Under the pieces are notes generated by a model. The model saw only the letters and a program-made list of their open reading frames with translations. It did not search any database and had not been told where the DNA came from. The translations under genes were made by a program, and so were the position numbers. A DNA stretch of 44,542 bases from Bacteroidales bacterium UBA3808 (GTDB taxonomy: Bacteria > Bacteroidota > Bacteroidia > Bacteroidales > Paludibacteraceae), in NCBI GenBank assembly GCA_002369075.1, contig DFEG01000028.1, forward strand, positions 1 through 44,542. The letters run 5' to 3'. Shown one piece after another: positions 31,339-39,301 of the stretch (positions are counted from its first letter, which is position 1; every line of letters starts with the position of its first letter).

Positions 31339-32187
31339 TTATACTGTATCCATGAAGGATTTTTGCACTTTGTTAAACATCATCAGTCCGAAAACGAGCA
31401 GCACGAACGTGAACGCTGCACTGTACGCCAGCCACGCCCAGGAGAACTGACCTTGCCCGAGCAGCGAGTACTTGATAGCCTCCATCACCGGCGTGACGGG
31501 GTTGAGGGACATCGCCAGATGCAGTTTCTCGTTCGTCACCATACTCAGCGGGTAAATCACCGGCGTGATATAGACCCAGAGCGATATGATCTTATTAAGC
31601 ATGATCTGCAGGTCGCGGTACTTGGTCGTCATGGACGAGAAGATCATGCCGAACCCGACCGCCATCAACGCCAGCAACACAATAAGCAGGGGGAAGAGCA
31701 CGATCTGCCAATGGATCTCAAGCTCCGTTCCCGTAGCTGCGTAATAGACATAGAACGCCGCGAAGATCGCCAACTGGATAGCAAAAGACAGCAGGTTAGT
31801 CGTCACCGCCACCAGCGGCATGATAATCCGCGGGAAATAGACCTTGCCGAAGATGTCGGCGTTGGACACAAACGAGTTGGAGGTCGCGCTCAGGCTACTG
31901 GAGAAATAGCCCCACACAGAAATACCCAAGAGGTAGAACAAGATCGGCGGCACGCCGTCTGTCGGGATATTGGCAATACCGCCAAAGACCGTGGCATACA
32001 CAATCACGGAGAGTACCGGCGTGATGATGAACCACAGCGGACCGAGGATTGTCTGCTTGTAGGCAGTACGGAAATTACGCGCCACGAACAGCAGGAACAT
32101 ATCGCGGTACCGCCATATCTCCTTCCAATCGACAGCGAGCAGTTTGTCCCGCGGCGTGATAGTCAAATCCCAATTTTCATTATTCAT
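31339..32187 (-). CDS. ABC-2 type polysaccharide-export permease (Wzm/TagG-like), copy 1
   Basis: 282 aa, six membrane helices, clearly homologous to the next gene along its length: FRTAYKQTILGPLWFIITPVLSVIVYATVFG, IPTDGVPPILFYLLGISVWGYFSSSL, GKVYFPRIIMPLVAV, SSMTTKYRDLQ, LNPVTPVMEAIKYSLLGQGQFSW. The pair may form a heterodimeric channel instead of the usual homodimer. The gene starts 33 bases after the phosphatase stop, across a heptamer array, so it is probably read from the signalling operon. Its ATPase partner must be encoded elsewhere. Confidence 0.9.
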   Translation of the reverse strand: MNNENWDLTITPRDKLLAVDWKEIWRYRDMFLLFVARNFRTAYKQTILGPLWFIITPVLSVIVYATVFGGIANIPTDGVPPILFYLLGISVWGYFSSSLSATSNSFVSNADIFGKVYFPRIIMPLVAVTTNLLSFAIQLAIFAAFYVYYAATGTELEIHWQIVLFPLLIVLLALMAVGFGMIFSSMTTKYRDLQIMLNKIISLWVYITPVIYPLSMVTNEKLHLAMSLNPVTPVMEAIKYSLLGQGQFSWAWLAYSAAFTFVLLVFGLMMFNKVQKSFMDTV

Positions 32188-32226
32188 TATAAAATACGTA
32201 TTACGATTACGAATTACAGATTACGA
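32188..32226. repeat. Heptamer array between phosphatase and permease genes
   Basis: ATTACGA, ATTACAG and related units fill the gap and provide the TAA stop codon of the phosphatase gene. Confidence 0.8.
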
Positions 32227-33024
32227 TAAAAAGCGGTTCCGCAACCCCCGGATGTCATCCGGCGAGAGCAACAGTTGTTCGTGCAGGTAGTTCATCATTC
32301 CGCCATACTCGTTGTCTATCAGATCAAGCGTGCGCAGGAAGTTAGGTGTGGAGACCCCCATAAACGCAAGAATCACTTCTTTCTCCGCGTCCCCTCCTCC
32401 GCGTTCGTCTATCTCGGCGTACATCCGGTTCACCAGTTCGCGGTAGGATGTATTACTGAGGTCAAAATCCGCAACGATAGCCTCGCGCTCCACGCCCAAT
32501 GCGAACAGCAGAAAGGCAGCCCCCCACCCTGTACGGTCCTTTCCTTGGAAACAATGCCACAGTATTCCGCCGTCCTCCGGCGCCTCTATGATAAGCCGCA
32601 GGAAAGTAGCGTACTGGAGTTGTGAATACTCGCTCTGTATCAGCGAAGGATACATGTTCGCCGCCATTTTCTGCACTTCGGGATAGAAGGAATAATTGAC
32701 TATATGCGCACCGATGTCCAGAAACGCCTCTTGTGGTATCGGCTGTTCCGTCAGCCGTTCCGCACTCAAATCAATCGTAGGCAGCAGATGGTGGGTTGCG
32801 CCTACTACCTCCTGATCCGGCAACGCCTCTGCTTCACCCAAAGAGCGGAAATCAAAGATCTTCGCCAAGTTGTACTCCTCGTGCAGCCGTTTCAGGTCGG
32901 ACGGCGAAGCATCGTGCAGATGCGCGGTACGCAGCAACCGGTGCGGACGGATTGTTCTTCCGCCGGCTCCCACCATTCCGCCCAGATCACGGGCATTGAC
33001 AATATTATCGAACAGTACTTCCAA
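32221..33024 (-). CDS. Tyrosine/dual-specificity protein phosphatase (Y_phosphatase3)
   Basis: 267 aa. The Cys-based active site is HCFQGKDRTG (Cys158, Arg164), the HCxxGxxR P-loop, and the N-terminal NARDLGGMVGAGGRTIRPHRLLRTAHL is the Y_phosphatase3 lead motif. It removes phosphate from tyrosine (or phosphoinositide-like) substrates. It is part of the signalling operon and overlaps the HD hydrolase gene by 20 bases, so it is translationally coupled. Directly downstream come polysaccharide-export permeases; bacterial tyrosine phosphatases often control capsule export. A link to the APH-like kinase of the same operon is possible. Confidence 0.88.
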   Translation of the reverse strand: MEVLFDNIVNARDLGGMVGAGGRTIRPHRLLRTAHLHDASPSDLKRLHEEYNLAKIFDFRSLGEAEALPDQEVVGATHHLLPTIDLSAERLTEQPIPQEAFLDIGAHIVNYSFYPEVQKMAANMYPSLIQSEYSQLQYATFLRLIIEAPEDGGILWHCFQGKDRTGWGAAFLLFALGVEREAIVADFDLSNTSYRELVNRMYAEIDERGGGDAEKEVILAFMGVSTPNFLRTLDLIDNEYGGMMNYLHEQLLLSPDDIRGLRNRFLS

Positions 33025-33592
33025 AAACTTCGTCTATTAATCGTACAAACTCCTGATACGCAAAGGTATCACTTAACTCGCTGAGCGACGCCGCCAACCC
33101 TCTGTAGTGCCATTCATGCGAGGCTTTGTCGGTCACGTGAAATATCTTCCACAGCTCATCGCCTTTCATCTGATAGTCCCGCCAGATGGCGCGCATGTTA
33201 CTCAGTTTGTCCCCCATCGCCACGATCTTCGCATCCCGGGGAGCTGCTGCCAGACGGTCTATGGCAGCTTTCTTACGGTCGTGCCAGCTGTCTTCCTCCG
33301 AGACCCCTTCCGTGAACTGATCGCTCTCGGCGTGCACGAGACCGGCGATGCGCTCTCCGAACAGTTCGCGTAACTGCTCCACCGTCACGTCCGTGTCTTC
33401 GATTGTGTCGTGCAATGCGGCAGCCGCCAACAGTTCCTGATCCGGCGTGATGGTGGCTACAATCTCCACCGCCTCCATGGGATGAACGATGTACGGAAAG
33501 CCTTTTCCGCGACGCTCGGTATTGTGGTGTGCCTGAACCGCAAAGATAATTGCTCTGTCCAGCAGGTCTGTATTCAGATACTTGTTTGCCAT
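33005..33592 (-). CDS. HD-domain (p)ppGpp hydrolase-like protein (small alarmone hydrolase)
   Basis: 195 aa, a free-standing hydrolase domain. The metal-binding and catalytic pattern of Rel/SpoT hydrolases is complete: VHPMEAV (His37), LHDTIEDT (HD 61-62, ED 65-66) and GDKLSNMRAI (Asp128). It would split ppGpp/pppGpp to GDP/GTP and pyrophosphate. It lies in one operon with a RelA/SpoT-type synthetase and could be its antagonist, comparable to toxSAS antitoxins or MESH1-like hydrolases. It begins 2 bases after the kinase-like gene. Confidence 0.85.
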   Translation of the reverse strand: MANKYLNTDLLDRAIIFAVQAHHNTERRGKGFPYIVHPMEAVEIVATITPDQELLAAAALHDTIEDTDVTVEQLRELFGERIAGLVHAESDQFTEGVSEEDSWHDRKKAAIDRLAAAPRDAKIVAMGDKLSNMRAIWRDYQMKGDELWKIFHVTDKASHEWHYRGLAASLSELSDTFAYQEFVRLIDEVFGSTVR

Positions 33593-33594
33593 AA

Positions 33595-34434
33595 TCAGTA
33601 AATAGTGCCTTCCAACATGGCTCTGAATTGCGGCATGGGGCAGTGTGTGTCACGCTCCACGATGAGGGTTTTCAAGCCTGCGTAGATACGAACCTCCTTC
33701 ATGATTTCGTCCATGTCTGCGTCCTTGCCGAAATACTCATCAGCAAAGAAATCCCAGAACTTCGCCGCCGTGGCGTTGGACATGTGGTATTGCTCCATGG
33801 TCCATGCCTCGTCATTCAGACAGCAGCACAGATAGACCATGCCGATGTCGAACATCGGGTAGCCGTAGCAGAAATCGCCCAAGTCGATGAAATAACTCTT
33901 TCTGACACCGTTCTCCTCGGTAAAGATGCCGTTGGAGAACTGCAGGTCGCCGTGAATCGCCGTATCGGCTTCAGGAGCGGCAGCTATGAAATCATGGATC
34001 TTCCGTTTCTGCTCCGCCGTGAAATCCGGGTTCGCCTCCAACATGGCGTAAAGACGGTCCTTGACGGACTCGAACTGCGTGGTATCCACATGCGTGGCAT
34101 GCAGTTTCTTGCACAGCCGTGCGAACTCCCGTGCGTACTCCTCCACCCGTTCGGGTTCGTCTCCGCAAGCGCGGGAATATGACCGTTTACCCGTCAAGCG
34201 GCGGAAACGGATACCCATCCGCTCGCCGTCCGTGATGAGGTCGCCGGGTTCGGGCGTCGGGATGCCCATCGCATACACTTTCTGTGCCAGCTCCAATTCC
34301 TTCTCCGCCGCATCGAAGTTGCGGAAATAGACCTTGAGCATGATATTCGCATCCGTCTTGTGATTATAACTGGCGCCGTTAGCTCCTTCGCCTACGCGCA
34401 CATAGTCATTGAGGTCAATGCGTGTGGGGGTCAT
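33595..34434 (-). CDS. Aminoglycoside phosphotransferase/choline kinase-fold protein kinase-like enzyme
   Basis: 279 aa. The kinase-like fold shows an N-terminal GEGANGASYNH (glycine loop) and the lysine in IMLKVYF. The catalytic loop is IHGDLQFSN (Asp163, Asn168), and the metal-binding segment is YFIDLGDFCYGYPMFDIG. APH-fold enzymes phosphorylate small molecules or proteins. A related family has been annotated as putative Ser/Thr kinases. The start codon overlaps the RelA-like stop as ATGA. Whether its substrate is a protein of this operon cannot be told. Confidence 0.82.
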   Translation of the reverse strand: MTPTRIDLNDYVRVGEGANGASYNHKTDANIMLKVYFRNFDAAEKELELAQKVYAMGIPTPEPGDLITDGERMGIRFRRLTGKRSYSRACGDEPERVEEYAREFARLCKKLHATHVDTTQFESVKDRLYAMLEANPDFTAEQKRKIHDFIAAAPEADTAIHGDLQFSNGIFTEENGVRKSYFIDLGDFCYGYPMFDIGMVYLCCCLNDEAWTMEQYHMSNATAAKFWDFFADEYFGKDADMDEIMKEVRIYAGLKTLIVERDTHCPMPQFRAMLEGTIY

Positions 34435-35480
34435 AGTTGAAAAATTGATTTTGCTTGTTCATATGTGAGTTCAGCCAGCGCCGTGTTCTGGCTGTTATGG
34501 CCATTGAGGACATCAAAGAGGTATTCCAACCCCAATTTTCCGCCTCCGTTGAAGAGGATGCAGACGATACAGATGTTCTGCAATCCCACAGCGGAGGAGA
34601 TGATGTCGAGATCGGTCTTGCCCAGTTGGTGCCGCGCGAGACGGTAGGCGTCCTCCTCGTATTTACGGATGAGCCGTTCCACATCGCCCAGCGTGTTGCA
34701 TTTGAGTTCCTTGAGCACTTTCAGATAGCGGATGAGCGGTGTGTCAAGGATCTCCGCCTGATTGATTGCCGCAATGCGCTTGTTGAGCGCATCGAGCGGT
34801 TTGGCCTGCAGATAACTGCGGAACGTATCACCATCCAGCGAAACATCGTCCAGTTTGCCGTTCTTGACAAGTGCCTGCACTCGCCGCCGGTAGTCGGTTA
34901 TCTCTGCGCGGATGCGGCTGAACTCATCGTCCGCCATCTCCAACATTCCCGCCAGGCGGTTCATGCGGCGCATGTACTCGCGAGGGATCTCCACGCCGGA
35001 TTTGTAGCCGGTGTCATGGTTGATGGACGCCCATGCGTGCTGAAGCGTCGTACGGAGCTGCAGCTCGAACCGCAGGTCGTAGCCCGGTAGCCGGCAGATG
35101 TAGTGGAGCGAGTTGTAGCCGAAACTGTCCAGCTGGTGCAGCCTGCGCTTGTCCACCGAGTTGTTCCAGTCGATCTCGAAGAGCTGCTCCGCCATCGATG
35201 CAATACGGTCCACATCGTCAGTATAGAAAGTGATGATGCGTGCGCCGAGGATGTCGGTTATGTCGCTCAGCGTGGCGTACTTGGCACCCTTGAGCGCCAA
35301 TTTGCCCGCCAGACTATCCTCTGTCTTGATACGCGCTTCCACAGCCGTCACGACAATCCCGCTACGCTCCAAGGCTTCTTGCAACGTAGTAAGCACATCG
35401 CGTTTCATCTGCTCCAATTGTGGCAGCGCCTCGCGGTACTCCTCCATGATCATCCGGCAATGAAGATCGAGGGCTTCCAT
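34431..35480 (-). CDS. RelA/SpoT-type nucleotide pyrophosphokinase (alarmone synthetase)
   Basis: 349 aa without hydrolase or TGS domains. The synthetase core spans about 25-190: AVEARIKTEDSLAGKLALKG (substrate loop), ITDILGARIITFYTDDV (metal-binding Asp), DSFGYNSLHYICRLPG, and FELQLRTTLQHAWASINHDTGY with the catalytic Glu. The QLRTxLQHAWA form also occurs in toxSAS enzymes, so either (p)ppGpp synthesis or tRNA pyrophosphorylation is possible. The C-terminal 150 residues are helical and unassigned. The start overlaps the STAS stop by one base (TAATG), tying it to the partner-switching genes. Confidence 0.85.
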   Translation of the reverse strand: MEALDLHCRMIMEEYREALPQLEQMKRDVLTTLQEALERSGIVVTAVEARIKTEDSLAGKLALKGAKYATLSDITDILGARIITFYTDDVDRIASMAEQLFEIDWNNSVDKRRLHQLDSFGYNSLHYICRLPGYDLRFELQLRTTLQHAWASINHDTGYKSGVEIPREYMRRMNRLAGMLEMADDEFSRIRAEITDYRRRVQALVKNGKLDDVSLDGDTFRSYLQAKPLDALNKRIAAINQAEILDTPLIRYLKVLKELKCNTLGDVERLIRKYEEDAYRLARHQLGKTDLDIISSAVGLQNICIVCILFNGGGKLGLEYLFDVLNGHNSQNTALAELTYEQAKSIFQL

Positions 35481-35782
35481 TATTGTATCTCAAAAAGGCT
35501 GATGAAACCGGTCATCATGAATACCTGACGGATGTCGGCATTGATGTTTCGCACTATTACTTTAGAACCGTGTGCGGCAGCCTCCTTCCGGATAGAGAGA
35601 AAGATACGCAAGCCCGAAGAAGATATATACTCCAATCGGCTGCAATCCAAAATAATCTCACTGTTTGCCGCCTCCAGAAGAGGTTTGACCGCCTCCGCAG
35701 TCGGAATAGCAGCTGCGGTATCCAGGCGGCCGCAGAAAGAAGCGATAATTTGATTTCCAGATGTTTGAATCGTTGTTTCCAT
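35480..35782 (-). CDS. STAS-domain anti-anti-sigma factor
   Basis: 100 aa from ATG METTIQTSGNQ; a TTG three codons earlier is less likely. Typical STAS fold: IIASFCGRLDTAAAIPTAE, EIILDCSRLEYISSSGLRIFLSI, where SSSGLR holds the serine phosphorylated by RsbW-type kinases, then VIVRNINADIRQVFMMTGF. In partner switching the unphosphorylated form sequesters the kinase. Here the kinase and the phosphatase domain are both in the upstream protein. It lies 44 bases downstream of that gene. Confidence 0.92.
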   Translation of the reverse strand: METTIQTSGNQIIASFCGRLDTAAAIPTAEAVKPLLEAANSEIILDCSRLEYISSSGLRIFLSIRKEAAAHGSKVIVRNINADIRQVFMMTGFISLFEIQ

Positions 35783-35798
35783 ATAGTTCAATTTACAA

Positions 35799-35824
35799 TT
35801 CTTAGCCCTAAAGGGGCACGATTA
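35799..35824. repeat. Short palindromic repeat (TTCTTAGCCC...GGGGCACGATTA), copy 1
   Basis: TTCTTAGCCC, a short A-rich centre, GGGGCACGATTA; a hairpin with GCCC/GGGG-type arms. Further copies lie at 38154-38181 and, inverted, at 39990-40016. Confidence 0.8.
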
Positions 35825-35826
35825 TT

Positions 35827-37860
35827 TCACAATTTCTTGACCAAGGTCAATATATTCTTGCCGTCCTCACGAACATAGACTATTTCGTCCATCAGCTGGC
35901 GTACCAGATGGATCCCGAGTCCGCCTATTGCGCGTTCCTCCGCCGTGAGGGTGATGTCCGTTTCCGCTTTCTGCGTCGGGTCAAACGGCACGCCGCTGTC
36001 CGAGATGGTGAACACCAGTTTCTCTGAATTCTCATAGCATATTTTCACAAACTCCACAAAGACCTTCCCGTCGTTCTGCCCCGGGTAGGCGTAAAGCATG
36101 ACGTTGCTCACCGCCTCTTCGAGAGCCAGATTAACCGGCATGTTCAGTGCTGCGGGTATGTTCAGTCCGTCCACCCATTCGGCGAGTGTCGGAATCTGCC
36201 GGACGTCATTGCGCATGACGATGGCGGGTATCTGGTACCGGATAGCCATCATCGTCAGGTCGTCGCTCTGCTGCGCCTCGCCAACAAAAGCCGCTATCTC
36301 GCTATCCATACCGTCCACTATCTGCCTCGGACGCAGCCCTGCAAGACGGTTCAGCGCCTCGGTCATGCGCGTTTCGCCGAACTGCTCGTGCACTTTGTTC
36401 TCCGCCTCCGTCAGCCCGTCAGTATAAAGGAAGAGCGTGTCGCCACAGGCGAGTTGTATCTCCTGTTCCTTGAACTCGAAGTCCGTCATGATACCTATCG
36501 GAAGGTTGGCAATCACCTCTATCTCCTTGCACTCCGGCAGCGTGGTACCGATACGTACCGGCGCGTTGTGCCCGGCGTTGCAGTAACTGAGTCTGCCGCT
36601 CTTGAGGTCCAGCACGCCGACAAAGAAAGTCACAAACATATTCTGGTCGTTCTGCTCGGAGAGCGTGTCGTTGATTTCCCTGACAATCAGATGCGCCCGT
36701 TCCTCATGTGCCGTCACCGACCTGAAAAGCGAACGTACGGTAGCCATCACCAGCGACGCCGGTACGCCTTTTCCGCTCACATCGCCCACGCAGAAGAACA
36801 GCTTGTCGTGGCGGACATAGAAATCGTAGAGGTCACCGCCAATCTCCTTGGCGGGACGGACCATGCCATAGACATTCAGGTCCGGACGGTCCACGAAAGG
36901 CGGAAAGACCTTGGGCAGCATGGCGTTCTGGATGGTCTGCGCGATCTCCAGTTCGCCCTCCATGCGCTCTTTCTGCGAACTGACGGTGATCAGCTGTTTG
37001 ATATTTTTACCGTTGCGGTACAGGATAAACACCAACAGAACCAGCCCCAGGAGCATGAGCATGCTGACGATGGCTCCGACGCGTCTCAGTTCCGCAAAGA
37101 GTACATCCTCGGGAATGATGACCGACATGTGCCACCCTGTCGTTTCAATCGCTTCGTCAAAAATCATGTACTTGCGCCCCGGCGTTGTGTCCGGACGCGC
37201 CACTATATCCAGTCCCGTAGACGACCTGATGGAGTAATAACTGTCCTGATAGACCTGCAGGTATTGCGACAGACGGCTCAGTAGATTGAGCGACAGATCG
37301 ATGCACACTACCGCAACCACTTTGCCATCTATATCTCTAACCGGATAGGAGCAGCTTACCACCATCGTTTCCGCGCCGGCATCATCCAGATAGGGTTCGC
37401 TCCACCAGGTGCTGTCTATCGTCATGCCGTTACAGAACCATTCGCTGGCGAAATAGTCGTGGTCCGGACCACCTATCTGCCGTGTGTAAATGCTGTCTTT
37501 CCCTACCCGGCTGCTGCAAGGCTCATACCAACGCCCTTTCCCGGGATAATAATCAGGGGTGAAGGCGACTCCGGCGCTCTCCACATCATGCAAGGTCGTC
37601 AGTAGCATGCGTGTACACTCAGCCACCGTCTCAGGATCATCCAGGTGACGCTCCGCCATCATCGCCAGCACCTTGCACGCCGACTCCAGTTGGGCAGTGA
37701 CCACATTGATTTCAAGTTCGGCACTCCTTAATTCAGCCTGCGCGCGCGTATAAGCCTCTTGCTTGATTGCAGCACGGCTGTAGAAATACTGAACACACGC
37801 AATTGCTTCCAGCACAACTGCGGCTACCAAGACAATCCAAAATCCGGTTTCCTTTTTCAT
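35827..37860 (-). CDS. Membrane sensor with PP2C (SpoIIE) phosphatase and RsbW-like HATPase domains
   Basis: 677 aa from ATG MKKETGFWIV, the last Met before the hydrophobic segment; the open frame further upstream covers the promoter. Domains: TM1 (5-25), periplasmic dCache-like sensor (about 30-258, with WWSEPYLDDAGAETMVVSCSYPV), TM2 (262-281), PP2C/SpoIIE phosphatase (about 300-541: PAKEIGGDLYDFY, GDVSGKGVPASL, LYTDGLTEAEN, QSDDLTMMAI), and HATPase_c_2 anti-sigma-type kinase (about 550-677: LALEEAVSNVMLYAY, ISDSGVPFDP, GGLGIHLVRQ). One protein thus joins the signal input, the phosphatase and the kinase of a partner switch acting on the STAS protein next door. Confidence 0.92.
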   Translation of the reverse strand: MKKETGFWIVLVAAVVLEAIACVQYFYSRAAIKQEAYTRAQAELRSAELEINVVTAQLESACKVLAMMAERHLDDPETVAECTRMLLTTLHDVESAGVAFTPDYYPGKGRWYEPCSSRVGKDSIYTRQIGGPDHDYFASEWFCNGMTIDSTWWSEPYLDDAGAETMVVSCSYPVRDIDGKVVAVVCIDLSLNLLSRLSQYLQVYQDSYYSIRSSTGLDIVARPDTTPGRKYMIFDEAIETTGWHMSVIIPEDVLFAELRRVGAIVSMLMLLGLVLLVFILYRNGKNIKQLITVSSQKERMEGELEIAQTIQNAMLPKVFPPFVDRPDLNVYGMVRPAKEIGGDLYDFYVRHDKLFFCVGDVSGKGVPASLVMATVRSLFRSVTAHEERAHLIVREINDTLSEQNDQNMFVTFFVGVLDLKSGRLSYCNAGHNAPVRIGTTLPECKEIEVIANLPIGIMTDFEFKEQEIQLACGDTLFLYTDGLTEAENKVHEQFGETRMTEALNRLAGLRPRQIVDGMDSEIAAFVGEAQQSDDLTMMAIRYQIPAIVMRNDVRQIPTLAEWVDGLNIPAALNMPVNLALEEAVSNVMLYAYPGQNDGKVFVEFVKICYENSEKLVFTISDSGVPFDPTQKAETDITLTAEERAIGGLGIHLVRQLMDEIVYVREDGKNILTLVKKL

Positions 37861-37868
37861 TTCGGGTG

Positions 37869-37900
37869 CAAATTTACTACTTTTTCCCCACATATGCAAA
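37869..37900 (-). promoter_or_regulatory. Promoter of the sensor/partner-switch operon
   Basis: Leftward TTTG (37900-37897), 20 bases, TAAATTTG (37876-37869). The start site would be only a few bases ahead of the start codon, so the message is almost leaderless. Confidence 0.75.
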
Positions 37901-37936
37901 AAAAACGACCCAAAAGTGCATTTTTTTTCAAAATTA

Positions 37937-37968
37937 TTTGCATATATAAAAAAAAAGCAGTACCTTTG
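37937..37968 (+). promoter_or_regulatory. Promoter of tRNA-Glu
   Basis: TTTG (37937-37940), 20 bases, TACCTTTG (37961-37968), 54 bases ahead of the tRNA. It is divergent from the sensor operon promoter. Confidence 0.8.
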
Positions 37969-38022
37969 CACCCGATTTCGCCCGAGAGACAGAATTTGCC
38001 CCTTCCGGCGGAAGCCAATCCG

Positions 38023-38095
38023 GGTGCTATCGTCTAGTGGCCTAGGACAACGGCCTCTCACGCCGTAAACCCCGGTTCGAGTCCGGGTAGCACTA
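38023..38095 (+). tRNA. tRNA-Glu, anticodon CTC
   Basis: 73 nt cloverleaf. The acceptor stem GGTGCTA pairs with TAGCACT, and the discriminator base is A. The anticodon stem is ACGGC/GCCGT with loop CTCTCAC (anticodon 38057-38059), and the T arm is CCCGG-TTCGAGT-CCGGG. CCA is not encoded. The CTC anticodon reads GAG. A terminator follows after three bases. Confidence 0.95.
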
Positions 38096-38098
38096 CTG

Positions 38099-38126
38099 AA
38101 AAAAGAACGCGTTGGCGTTCTTTTTT
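38099..38126 (+). terminator. Terminator of tRNA-Glu
   Basis: AAAAAAGAACGC, loop GTTG, GCGTTCTTTTTT: 12 perfect pairs. Confidence 0.9.
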
Positions 38127-38153
38127 GTGCTACAGCCGGATCGTAACCGGGGG

Positions 38154-38181
38154 TTCTTAGCCCCTAAAAGGGGCACGATTA
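38154..38181. repeat. Short palindromic repeat (TTCTTAGCCC...GGGGCACGATTA), copy 2
   Basis: TTCTTAGCCCC, TAAAA, GGGGCACGATTA. It lies between the tRNA terminator and the duplicated tRNA end. Confidence 0.8.
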
Positions 38182-38197
38182 ATCAGCAAGCTGATTT

Positions 38198-38218
38198 TTC
38201 GAGTCCGGGTAGCACTAC
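38198..38218 (+). repeat. Duplicate of the tRNA-Glu 3' end
   Basis: 21 bases, TTCGAGTCCGGG followed by TAGCACTAC, are identical to 38076-38096. They cover the T-loop, the 3' side of the T stem, the acceptor strand and the discriminator. A second terminator follows at once. Either a tRNA-type attachment core left by an excised element or the tail of a deleted second tRNA gene. Confidence 0.85.
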
Positions 38219-38220
38219 CA

Positions 38221-38243
38221 AAAGCCTGCAGAACGCAGGCTTT
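38221..38243 (+). terminator. Second terminator behind the tRNA remnant
   Basis: AAAGCCTGC, loop AGAAC, GCAGGCTTT, followed by more T. Confidence 0.85.
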
Positions 38244-38332
38244 TTTTGTTATTTGCGGGGAGGCATATTCCTTCGCTATACAATAAAAAATAGATAAAAT
38301 TTGAGGAAAAATTGATTTTTCTTCATATGCCC

Positions 38333-38363
38333 TTGCATATGTCGAATTTTTGTTGTACCTTTG
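38333..38363 (+). promoter_or_regulatory. Promoter of the exported beta-barrel-like gene
   Basis: TTG (38333-38335), 20 bases, TACCTTTG (38356-38363), 26 bases ahead of the start codon. Confidence 0.8.
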
Positions 38364-38389
38364 TAGCCGATTTTGAATAACGACCACCC

Positions 38390-39292
38390 ATGAAGACTCG
38401 TTTATACTATCCGATTCTTTTTGTCATAGCGCTATTAGCGCTCTCGTCATCCGTCTCTGCCGCCCCGAAACAAAAGCGTTTGGTGTGGCGTTCCACCTCT
38501 AATTCGCAGACCGGTTTGTATACTACCAAGAATTATTTTGTGACCAACGGTGTGAGCCTCAATGTATGCGGAATGTATTATTTCGGCGATGTAGATAATG
38601 AGGGAATGGCCATGCACGGCGGATTTAACATCGATAACCTGAGTATAGGTGGCGGACTCCAGTTTACCTACCAGATGCCTGCCGGTAACCATTGCAACAT
38701 ACGTTTCGGTCTGAAGGGTGGTACGTTAAGGGGGAATAATGAGAACAAGTTCAAATCTCTCCCCGAGCCCCGCGATGACTACCGCCGCTTTAATTCAGTG
38801 ATTATCCAGCCCGCCGTAGGAGTACAGTATTATCCGTTCACCAACGCGGGATTCTATATTTACGGAGGTCTTGCCGTGACCGCCAGCATCATCACCGACT
38901 ACCAGTTCTGGTATTACAAGCGCGTGGGGAGCGACAAGGAGCGCACCCTGCTCCGGGGTAAAACATTCGGCATCCTGCCCATGGTCCAGCTGGCGATCGG
39001 TTACAGCTGGAAACTGACCGACTCGTGGCTGATGTCAGCGGAGATAGGCGTGGACGAGGGATTGATTGATACGCATTACATGAACCTCGACGCATGGCCC
39101 ATGGCTCCGGGGCAGAACAGCGACGAAGTCGCCTTGGGTAACTCCTTCGGTACATGGACAGGCAGGGACGGCAAAGAGCATATACACTGGAACGACGGAT
39201 GGTTCCAAGTGGGCTTGACCGTCACATACCGGTGGTCCAACTGCGAGTACTGCCGCATCATCAACAACTACGGCAAGCGCAGACGTAAATAA
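38390..39292 (+). CDS. Exported outer-membrane beta-barrel-like protein
   Basis: 300 aa. The signal peptide is clear: MKTRLYYPILFVIALLALSS with cleavage after SVSA (about residue 24). The mature part has alternating Gly/aromatic strands (GMYYFGDVDNEG, NIDNLSIGGGLQFTYQMP, VGVQYYPFTNAGFYIYGGLAVTA, VQLAIGYSWKLTDSWLMSAEIG), in line with a small outer-membrane barrel. The end is unusual: a Cys pair and a basic tail (CEYCRIINNYGKRRRK) instead of a terminal aromatic strand. It stands alone between promoter and a convergent gene. Specific role unknown. Confidence 0.7.
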   Translation: MKTRLYYPILFVIALLALSSSVSAAPKQKRLVWRSTSNSQTGLYTTKNYFVTNGVSLNVCGMYYFGDVDNEGMAMHGGFNIDNLSIGGGLQFTYQMPAGNHCNIRFGLKGGTLRGNNENKFKSLPEPRDDYRRFNSVIIQPAVGVQYYPFTNAGFYIYGGLAVTASIITDYQFWYYKRVGSDKERTLLRGKTFGILPMVQLAIGYSWKLTDSWLMSAEIGVDEGLIDTHYMNLDAWPMAPGQNSDEVALGNSFGTWTGRDGKEHIHWNDGWFQVGLTVTYRWSNCEYCRIINNYGKRRRK

Positions 39293-39301
39293 CGGACGGA
39301 T

